Source: Patescibacteria group bacterium | GTDB lineage: Bacteria; Patescibacteriota; JACMRA01 | Assembly (NCBI GenBank): GCA_029935375.1 | Contig: JAOZKL010000016.1 | Coordinates: 1 to 16,646 of the forward strand | Direction of reading: 5' to 3' | DNA length: 16,646 nucleotides | Shown here: one piece after another, positions 7,349 to 12,754 of the stretch | Layout: every line of letters begins with the position of its first letter | Position numbering within the stretch: the stretch's first letter is position 1 | Position numbers and translations under genes: made by a program | The notes under the pieces: generated by a model | Told to the model about the DNA's origin: nothing | The model's database searches: none | Seen by the model: only the letters and a program-made list of their open reading frames with translations

Positions 7349-8134
7349 ATGTCGATCATAAAATCAGAAGAAGATTTAAACAATCTAAGATACAGTTGTA
7401 GAATATTGATGTCATGTCATAATCATTTGGGTAAGATGATGAGGCCGGGTGTATCTGCTGGAGAGCTAAACAGAGCTGCTATTGCATTTGGCAAAAAATA
7501 CGATGCTATTCCTAATTTTCTTGGATATGTTGTAGATGGTAATCGATTTGACTATGCTATTACAGTTTCTATAAATGATGAGATTGTACATGGATTGGCA
7601 ACTGACGATAAGATTGTTAGAGACGGTGATGTTGTAAAAATTGATATGGGATTTATTTACAAAGGTATGCATAGTGATGCGGCCAAAACATACATAGTTG
7701 GCAGTGTTTCTGATGAGATAAAGCAGCTTGTAGATGTTACATACAAAGCTCTCTTAGAGGGTATAAAGCAAGTTAAGCATCGTTCACAGATTGGCGATAT
7801 TGGATATGTTATTGATAAAATAGCTAAAGAGCATGGGTATGGCAATATATATCAGATGGGTGGCCATGGACTGGGGTACAAATTACACGACGATCCTTTT
7901 ATATCTCATATAGGAAAAAAGAACAAAGGAGCTAGGCTTTGGGAAAATAAGGTTATTGCTATAGAGCCCATGTTTACACTTGGTGCTAGTGAAATAAAGA
8001 TTGATAAAAAAGATGGGTGGACAACTAGGACGATAGATGGGTCTGTGGCCTGTCACTGGGAGCACGATATATTAGTAACAAAAAATGGTTATGAGATTTT
8101 AACAGACATCAAGCCAGAAGATTTTTTAGAATAG
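7349..8134 (+). CDS. map: methionine aminopeptidase, type I
   Basis: Removes the initiator methionine from nascent proteins in the cytoplasm using a dinuclear metal centre. At 261 aa it has the normal length for the short bacterial type I enzyme. All five metal ligands can be placed: Asp99 in KIDMGF, Asp110 in MHSDAAKTY, His173 in GGHGLG, Glu206 in IAIEPMF and Glu238 in HWEHD. The substrate-site His81 lies in NDEIVHGLA. The start is supported by the family N-terminus (I-I-K-S-x-x-E/D at the beginning). It is the first gene of a tight operon; the HAD gene begins 3 bases after its TAG stop. No Shine-Dalgarno sequence is present. I see no missing key residue. Confidence 0.97.
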   Translation: MSIIKSEEDLNNLRYSCRILMSCHNHLGKMMRPGVSAGELNRAAIAFGKKYDAIPNFLGYVVDGNRFDYAITVSINDEIVHGLATDDKIVRDGDVVKIDMGFIYKGMHSDAAKTYIVGSVSDEIKQLVDVTYKALLEGIKQVKHRSQIGDIGYVIDKIAKEHGYGNIYQMGGHGLGYKLHDDPFISHIGKKNKGARLWENKVIAIEPMFTLGASEIKIDKKDGWTTRTIDGSVACHWEHDILVTKNGYEILTDIKPEDFLE

Positions 8135-8137
8135 CTT

Positions 8138-8788
8138 ATGAATAAAGATTTTGTAGTATTTGATTTTGATGGAACAATCGCTGACACTCTTGGTATATCA
8201 GTTGGTATTATTAATAATTATATCAAATGGACCGGACTCAATATCAAACTTAGTAATGTTAGGAATTACCAGGCTGGTTTGCGCACTCCAAATATTTTTA
8301 TTAGATTCATAAGATATCCATTTTGGATGTTATTTCATTTCATATTAGGAATCCTCCAGAAAAAATTACACAGTAAAGTTGATCAAGTAAAGCCATTTGA
8401 TGGGCTGGTTCAGATTATAAAAGATTTGAAGAAATCTGGTGTTTCACTAGGAATTGTTACAAATAATATAGAGCCAACTGTTGTTGATTTTTTGAAAAAT
8501 AACAAAATTCACGACTTGTTTGATTTCATTTATTCCAGTAAACTAGTTTTTGCAAAGAGTTTTGCACTCAAAAAAGTTATGAATGATTATAATTTCTCTA
8601 ATAGACAGTTTGTTTATGTGGGGGATGAAGTCCGTGATATAATAGCGTGTCAAGACGCTGGGGTAGATATTATATCTGTTAGCTGGGGTTTTGATATCAA
8701 AGAGCATTTGCAAGATCATAATCCAAAATTTTTGGTTGATAATAAAGATGAACTCAAAGATGTCTTTAAAAAATTGAAACTGTTATAG
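8138..8788 (+). CDS. HAD-superfamily hydrolase (phosphoglycolate phosphatase-like)
   Basis: Probable small-molecule phosphatase of the haloacid dehalogenase superfamily. Motif I DFDGT has nucleophile Asp9 and acid/base Asp11; motif II is Thr108 in LGIVTNN; motif III is Lys140 in VFAKS; motif IV is GDEVRD (162-167) with acidic residues 163, 164 and 167 for magnesium. A helical cap (about residues 18-85) sits between motifs I and II, as in Gph/PGP-type enzymes. It contains a notably hydrophobic aromatic stretch near 57-73 that could rest against a membrane or simply be buried. Length 216 aa is typical. It is the middle gene of map-HAD-tsaD, with 3-base gaps on both sides. The substrate cannot be told from sequence; phosphoglycolate or a nucleotide are possibilities only. 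Stop TAG. Confidence 0.88.
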   Translation: MNKDFVVFDFDGTIADTLGISVGIINNYIKWTGLNIKLSNVRNYQAGLRTPNIFIRFIRYPFWMLFHFILGILQKKLHSKVDQVKPFDGLVQIIKDLKKSGVSLGIVTNNIEPTVVDFLKNNKIHDLFDFIYSSKLVFAKSFALKKVMNDYNFSNRQFVYVGDEVRDIIACQDAGVDIISVSWGFDIKEHLQDHNPKFLVDNKDELKDVFKKLKLL

Positions 8789-8791
8789 TGT

Positions 8792-9922
8792 ATGTTAATT
8801 CTTAGTATAGAGTCTAGTTGTGATGAAACCTCCCTTGCTCTGTTAGAGGGGACTATTGATCCAAAACTTGGGTTCTATAAACAAGTAAATCAGTTCAAGA
8901 TTGTTAATTCTTTAATATCCTCTCAAATCGATATTCACAAGCAATATGGCGGAGTCATTCCAGAAATTGGCGCACGTAGTCATGCAGAGCAGATACATAT
9001 ATTGCTTAAAGACCTTCTTAGTAAGGTCGTAGATCCTCAATCTAACAGTTTTTATCTTAGTCAAAATGAGATTAATTATTTATCAAAACTCGATTATATA
9101 TTTGTTACTACCGAACCTGGGCTTGTTTCTGCTTTGCGGGTAGGGAGGGAGTTTGCCAAGACTTTGCAATTTTTTATTCATCAGTTATCTGGCAATTTTG
9201 TAGAAATATCTTCAGTGAATCATTTGCGTGGACATATAATAAGTAGCTTATATAATATGGGTGAGGTTGTGGATGATATTAATATTTTTCCTCATTTGCA
9301 TTTGTTAGTTAGCGGTGGTAACACTCAGTTGATACTGCTTCGTAGTCCAGATGATGCAGAGATAATAGGGCAAACACTAGATGATGCATCTGGTGAATGT
9401 TTTGATAAGATTGGGAGGATGTTGGGATTTTCTTATCCCGGAGGGGTTTGGCTTGCAAAAACAGCAGGGCTAGAAAAGTATAATAAATTCGATTTGCCTA
9501 TAAGTATGAAGGGTAAACCATCTTTCAATTTTTCTTATTCCGGATTGAAAACTGCATGTAAATATATTTTACAAGATCCTGAGATTGCCGATTTCAAATT
9601 TGAAGAAAGATTATCAGATTTGGAAGTTTCAGATTTGGTTTCTAATAATATAGACAATAATACCAAGCTTTCTTTTATTCGTGATTTTTCTATTTCTGCT
9701 CAGGCAGTAATTGTTCAGCAGTTAGTCAATCAAACTAAGAGAGCCATAAAGAAATACAATCCAACAACCATTGGTGTTTCTGGCGGAGTTTCTGCCAATT
9801 CATTGCTTAGAAAAGAGCTTGGTATGGTATGTGGTAATCTCAAATTATTCAAGCCTCACATTTCATTGACAGGAGATAACGCTGTAATGATAGGGCTTGC
9901 TGGTGTCTCAAAGTTATTTTAG
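8792..9922 (+). CDS. tsaD: tRNA N6-adenosine threonylcarbamoyltransferase TsaD
   Basis: Catalytic subunit that transfers threonylcarbamoyl to A37 of ANN-decoding tRNAs, working with TsaB and TsaE, neither of which is in the window. The ASKHA-fold markers are clear: SIESSCDETS at the N-terminus, metal ligands His144 and His148 in NHLRGH, the third ligand Asp362 in GDNAVMIG, GQTLDDASGECFDKIG (193-208), YPGG, FSYSGLKTA (247-255) and SGGVSANSLLR (330-340). At 376 aa it is longer than the usual 335-345, with insertions near residues 79-98 and 262-292. The usual SGGHT phosphate loop reads SGGNT (174-178), and CTDN near the end reads TGDN. It is the third gene of the map operon; stop TAG, no Shine-Dalgarno sequence. 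Assignment is secure; the substitutions look like lineage divergence. Confidence 0.97.
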   Translation: MLILSIESSCDETSLALLEGTIDPKLGFYKQVNQFKIVNSLISSQIDIHKQYGGVIPEIGARSHAEQIHILLKDLLSKVVDPQSNSFYLSQNEINYLSKLDYIFVTTEPGLVSALRVGREFAKTLQFFIHQLSGNFVEISSVNHLRGHIISSLYNMGEVVDDINIFPHLHLLVSGGNTQLILLRSPDDAEIIGQTLDDASGECFDKIGRMLGFSYPGGVWLAKTAGLEKYNKFDLPISMKGKPSFNFSYSGLKTACKYILQDPEIADFKFEERLSDLEVSDLVSNNIDNNTKLSFIRDFSISAQAVIVQQLVNQTKRAIKKYNPTTIGVSGGVSANSLLRKELGMVCGNLKLFKPHISLTGDNAVMIGLAGVSKLF

Positions 9923-9939
9923 TATACAATAAAAAACCC

Positions 9940-9968
9940 TTTACAAAACCAAAAACATTTAGTATACT
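9940..9968 (+). promoter_or_regulatory. promoter of the pilin gene
   Basis: TTTACA (9940-9945) and TATACT (9963-9968) are separated by exactly 17 bases, a near-consensus housekeeping promoter and the best of standard spacing here. Predicted transcription start is near 9975, giving a leader of about 35 bases. The 10-mer TTTAGTATAC occurs at 9918-9927 and again at 9958-9967, overlapping the -10. Confidence 0.75.
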
Positions 9969-9989
9969 TGTTATTGTAATAAGTTTTTT
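9967..9989 (+). terminator. possible weak terminator after tsaD
   Basis: An AT-rich 7-bp stem CTTGTTA/TAATAAG with one G-U pair and a 3-base loop is followed by six T residues. It could end the map-HAD-tsaD transcript. Its stem is weak and it overlaps the pilin -10 and start region, so the call is tentative. Confidence 0.35.
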
Positions 9990-10009
9990 ACAAAATAATA
10001 TATATAATT

Positions 10010-10405
10010 ATGACAAAAGTTATGAAAAAAGTAGGTTTCGTTGCGGCAAATATCCTTATGCCGGTATTGTTGTTCGCTGGTGTGTTTGTATTTAGTGGTG
10101 ATGTAGCAGCTGCTGATGTATTCGACTCCTTTGAATCTGATAAGGTGTCAACTGAAGATTTAACAAAGACTATAAAGAACTGGATTGATATTGCAGCTGT
10201 TATTATGGCTCTCGTTGCTGTAGTTTTTATAGTTGTTGCTGGTTTTCAGTGGATGACAGGTGGGGAAGAGGGTGTGAAAAAAGCAAAATCAACAATCAAA
10301 AATGCTATAATTGGACTTATAATCGTCGTGTTCTCTTGGTTCTTCTTTGGTATCGTGATGAATTTGTTATCAGCAGCAAACAAGGGGCTTGAAGGCGGTT
10401 CCTAA
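10010..10405 (+). CDS. T4SS-type pilin (VirB2/TrbC-like) membrane protein
   Basis: Small exported protein resembling the T4SS_pilin family common in Patescibacteria. Residues 1-35 form a signal peptide with probable cleavage after VAAA. The mature part has a short polar N-terminus and two membrane helices (about 58-80 and 97-121) joined by a basic loop, WMTGGEEGVKKAKSTIKNA (81-99), which is the family's most recognisable motif. The 131-aa length fits. It may be a pilus subunit or an inner-membrane component of a secretion or uptake apparatus; no VirB4, VirB6 or other apparatus gene is in the window, so its role is inferred. It is monocistronic, between a strong promoter and a good terminator, which suggests high, separate expression. 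The ATG at 10010 follows a pure AT leader with no Shine-Dalgarno sequence. Stop TAA. The next gene encodes another envelope protein. Confidence 0.85.
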   Translation: MTKVMKKVGFVAANILMPVLLFAGVFVFSGDVAAADVFDSFESDKVSTEDLTKTIKNWIDIAAVIMALVAVVFIVVAGFQWMTGGEEGVKKAKSTIKNAIIGLIIVVFSWFFFGIVMNLLSAANKGLEGGS

Positions 10406-10452
10406 TAAAGTTTGATTCTGTGTTAGTTTGATTTTTTCGATAATCAAATATA

Positions 10453-10479
10453 AACCCCTTCTTCATTGGAGGGTTTTTT
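10453..10479 (+). terminator. intrinsic terminator of the pilin gene
   Basis: Stem AACCC-(bulged C)-TTC (10453-10461) pairs with GGAGGGTT (10468-10475) around a 6-base loop and runs into six T residues (10474-10479). It lies about 48 bases past the pilin stop. A purely AT-type hairpin, TTTGATT/AATCAAA (10427-10433 and 10442-10448), precedes it. Confidence 0.8.
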
Positions 10480-10486
10480 GTTGCCC

Positions 10487-10527
10487 TTGACAATTTTGGT
10501 ATTTATATGGTTACATGTTTTTATACA
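10487..10527 (+). promoter_or_regulatory. putative promoter of the Ig-like/NTPase unit
   Basis: TTGACA (10487-10492) begins only 7 bases after the pilin terminator T-run. TATACA (10522-10527) follows after 29 bases, while the strings at normal spacing (GTTACA, TTACAT) are poor -10 matches. The stretch GGTTAnnTGTTTTTATA (10509-10525) recurs before leuS at the same distance from TTGACA. The predicted leader is about 13 bases. Confidence 0.45.
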
Positions 10528-10546
10528 AGTATTAATTTGGTAAATT

Positions 10547-11911
10547 ATGTCACAAAAATATAGGGCGAATATGAATATAGGGCGGATATTAAGCGTGTTT
10601 TTCAGTTTATTATTGGCCTTTACCTTTATTGCAACTCCTGTAATTTCAGCTCCTGAGAGTGGTTACAATACAATAGGACTGTATATTGCTAGAATCAAGA
10701 AAGGCAATACTGGTGATTTTGAACCTGTACAAAAAGTTAGGTTTAATAATTACAAATATACAGATACTCTTACATTGGATGATGAAATTAGATACTCATG
10801 GAAAGGGGCTGCTCTAGACCTATCTTATAAAACTAATCCAACATGGGGAGGTGGATACCTCAAAGTTTATTTAAATGATGATTCCAAATCTACTAATCAT
10901 ATCATAGACTATGGCTCTAGCCCTTTACCTGTTTCAAAATTAGCTAGTAAGCTTACAGCAGGTCAAAATACTATTTTAATGGTTTATTGTGACAAGTCAG
11001 GTTGCCCTTCAGTTCCATCTACAAAAGTTGCGTTTACATTTGATTACAAACCTGATAGCGAAGCTCCTATATTAGAAGTTGTTTCTCCATCAGAGGGTGC
11101 GGTTCTTGCCCTTGGTATTGATAGGCAGTTTGTGCTAAAATTACAAAATTTTGGATTAGAATCACAATCTAGTAATCAGTCAAATAAAGGTAAGATGAAT
11201 ATATATTATAACTCTGTAAAATCAGATAATCTTATTGGAACAGTTGCTTCTAGCACAGATGGTTCTGATTATTCACAGGTTGTGTTTAATACTGCCGATT
11301 ACGATAAATTTGCGCAAATCCCTGATAGTTTAGATACAAAATTAATATTTGTTTTAACAAAGACTGATGGAGAGCTAACAGATTTTCGCACAGAGTTAAA
11401 GATAAAGACTAATTACGAAGGCAGTATAGATGCAGGTCTTCCTCGTGTTACAATTGTAGAGCCAAATAAAGAACAGTCTAATTTGGATATTACGATGGAT
11501 ACAGAGTTTCAAATTCAGGTAGATAATTTTGAATTGCTAAGCAAGTTTGACAGTTCTGTTATAGAGGACGGCAAGGGGTATATGCAAATACGAATTGATG
11601 GTGATCCTATCAAAGATATATATGGTAAAAACTCTTTCACACTAAAAGAGCTTGGTGTTAATCTTGCAGGATCTATAACTGTTGAGATCAATTTAACAGA
11701 CAAAAACTATGTTAGACTTATCCCAGATGCTTCTGATAAAATCACAGTAAATCTAAAAAATCCAAACTACAATCCAAACGGAAACACATCACAAAACTCC
11801 ATCACTGGGGAAGGCGAGGAGTTGGAAAGCAACTCTTGGAGGCTTATAATAATGGTTCTAACTGTTGCTCTTATACTTGGAAGTATTGCAATTCTAATAA
11901 CAAAAGGTTAA
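10547..11911 (+). CDS. secreted, membrane-anchored Ig-like repeat surface protein
   Basis: Function unknown; the architecture is that of a cell-surface protein. An N-terminal signal peptide (about 1-35, cleavage likely after VISA) is followed by a beta-rich extracellular region and one C-terminal membrane helix (about 431-451) ending in Lys-Gly, so the bulk faces outward. The ectodomain seems to hold three tandem copies of one beta-sandwich unit, about residues 44-167, 174-288 and 299-404. Copies 2 and 3 share P-x4-V/E-x-P starts, an L-x-NFGL or V-x-NFEL segment, and G-K-x-M-x-I strands; copies 1 and 3 share G-G/K-G-Y-h-x-h and a closing x-h-x-h-x-h-K strand. Two cysteines (148, 153) could form a disulfide. 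It follows the pilin gene but has its own promoter, and the HAM1-like gene starts 3 bases after its TAA. Adhesion or S-layer-like roles are guesses. Confidence 0.8.
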   Translation: MSQKYRANMNIGRILSVFFSLLLAFTFIATPVISAPESGYNTIGLYIARIKKGNTGDFEPVQKVRFNNYKYTDTLTLDDEIRYSWKGAALDLSYKTNPTWGGGYLKVYLNDDSKSTNHIIDYGSSPLPVSKLASKLTAGQNTILMVYCDKSGCPSVPSTKVAFTFDYKPDSEAPILEVVSPSEGAVLALGIDRQFVLKLQNFGLESQSSNQSNKGKMNIYYNSVKSDNLIGTVASSTDGSDYSQVVFNTADYDKFAQIPDSLDTKLIFVLTKTDGELTDFRTELKIKTNYEGSIDAGLPRVTIVEPNKEQSNLDITMDTEFQIQVDNFELLSKFDSSVIEDGKGYMQIRIDGDPIKDIYGKNSFTLKELGVNLAGSITVEINLTDKNYVRLIPDASDKITVNLKNPNYNPNGNTSQNSITGEGEELESNSWRLIIMVLTVALILGSIAILITKG

Positions 11912-11914
11912 TCT

Positions 11915-12535
11915 ATGAAGCAGGTATTATTAGCGACGCATAACAAATCAAAAATAGCTCGTTATAAAAAAATAAAGTTATCAAAAGGTGTTGAGTTTGT
12001 AACCGCAGCTGAGCTTGGTGTTATTATTGCTGATATATCCGAAACTGGCAGTGATGAATGGGAGAATGCAAAGTTAAAGGCAAGGGGGTTTTATGATTAT
12101 TCTTCTGTAATTTCTGTCTCTCAAGACACGGGACTTTACATAAACGGTCTACCAGATAGTGAACAACCAGCCAAACTTGTCAAAAGAATTGCAGGAGTTT
12201 TTGATAACGATTCTCAGCAAGCTGTTTTCGATAAAATGGTAAAGTATTATACAGATATTGCCAAAAGGTTTGGTGGTGAAGTGGATGCTTATTTTTTAGA
12301 TATATACTGTTTATACGATGGGTCTAAATTTTACAAAGCAGAGGCAAAGAGGCCTATAATAATAACTACAAACCTGCATCATAAAAAAGATCTTAACTTT
12401 CCGTTATGCAATTTTTACAAAGCTGGTACTTCAGGTAAGTATTACCATGATTTGACAGATTTTGAGATGGAGTCTTTTTTAGAAATCAGCACTACTGCTA
12501 TGAGACAGCTAATTGAAGATTATTTTAAGGTATAG
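11915..12535 (+). CDS. divergent HAM1/RdgB-like non-canonical purine NTP pyrophosphatase
   Basis: Probably a nucleoside triphosphate pyrophosphatase of the HAM1/RdgB family, which converts dITP and XTP to monophosphates and keeps them out of nucleic acids. The N-terminal half fits: ATHNKSK (7-13), Glu50-Asn51 in ENAKLKA and Asp71 in QDTGLYINGLP, corresponding to the family's T/S-x-N-x-x-K, ENA-x-x-KA and DSGL motifs. The C-terminal half is divergent: GFGYDP and SHR are missing, with FPLCNFYKAGTSGKYYHDL (162-180) and ISTTAMRQL (191-199) in the matching places. Length 206 aa is normal. It starts 3 bases after the surface-protein gene, a functionally unrelated partner. An AAAGG string about 12 bases upstream is the nearest thing to a Shine-Dalgarno sequence here. 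Stop TAG. Fold membership is likely; substrate specificity is uncertain. Confidence 0.75.
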   Translation: MKQVLLATHNKSKIARYKKIKLSKGVEFVTAAELGVIIADISETGSDEWENAKLKARGFYDYSSVISVSQDTGLYINGLPDSEQPAKLVKRIAGVFDNDSQQAVFDKMVKYYTDIAKRFGGEVDAYFLDIYCLYDGSKFYKAEAKRPIIITTNLHHKKDLNFPLCNFYKAGTSGKYYHDLTDFEMESFLEISTTAMRQLIEDYFKV

Positions 12536-12570
12536 TTTGTTTGATTGCTTATAATATATTTTTCATTTTC

Positions 12571-12663
12571 ATGCAGCAAGTGTTAGAATTACTAGAGACA
12601 GTTTTATTTTATTTACAGATTATCAAAAATAAAATTAGTAGGAAGAACAACTGTTTATTGTAA
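12571..12663 (+). CDS. possible Leu-rich leader peptide, 30 aa
   Basis: ATG-initiated ORF MQQVLELLETVLFYLQIIKN plus a ten-residue basic and Leu-ending tail. Seven of its 30 codons are Leu (mostly TTA), and it lies 91 bases before leuS. That invites comparison with leucine attenuator leader peptides, but there is no run of consecutive Leu codons beyond two, no terminator hairpin follows, and a promoter-like box lies between it and leuS. It has no Shine-Dalgarno sequence. It could well be chance in AT-rich DNA. Confidence 0.2.
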   Translation: MQQVLELLETVLFYLQIIKNKISRKNNCLL

Positions 12664-12702
12664 CAATTGCCAACAATAGTATTTTCCAAAACCTCTCAGA
12701 TC

Positions 12703-12743
12703 TTGACATTATTTAGAAAATAGGGGTTAGTTGTTTTTATAAT
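12703..12743 (+). promoter_or_regulatory. putative leuS promoter
   Basis: TTGACA (12703-12708) and a perfect TATAAT (12738-12743) are separated by 29 bases. Strings at the normal 16-18 base spacing (GGTTAG, GTTAGT, TTAGTT) are poor -10 elements, and no -35 occurs 17 bases before TATAAT. The segment GGTTAnnTGTTTTTATA (12725-12741) matches the one before the Ig-like gene. The start codon is 11 bases beyond TATAAT, so the leader would be about 5 bases. Confidence 0.45.
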
Positions 12744-12754
12744 AAATAAAAGAT

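Larger units (their letters stand above)
12536..12754 (+). other. intergenic region before leuS
   Basis: A 219-base AT-rich stretch, the longest gap in the window. It holds TATAAT (12550-12555), a 30-codon ORF at 12571-12663 with seven Leu codons, a weak hairpin TATTGT/ACAATA (12656-12661 and 12673-12678) with no T-run, and the leuS promoter candidate near its end. I see no T-box specifier or GGTGG antiterminator element, no tRNA and no riboswitch core. Confidence 0.5.

Noticed and set aside
10427..10448. TTTGATT/AATCAAA hairpin as a second pilin terminator
   Set aside because: Pure weak stem with an 8-base loop and no T-run after it; the GC-rich hairpin at 10453-10479 is the real terminator.
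12536..12754. T-box riboswitch before leuS
   Set aside because: No antiterminator bulge sequence (GGTGG type), no terminator hairpin and no convincing specifier loop; a promoter-like box lies immediately upstream of leuS.
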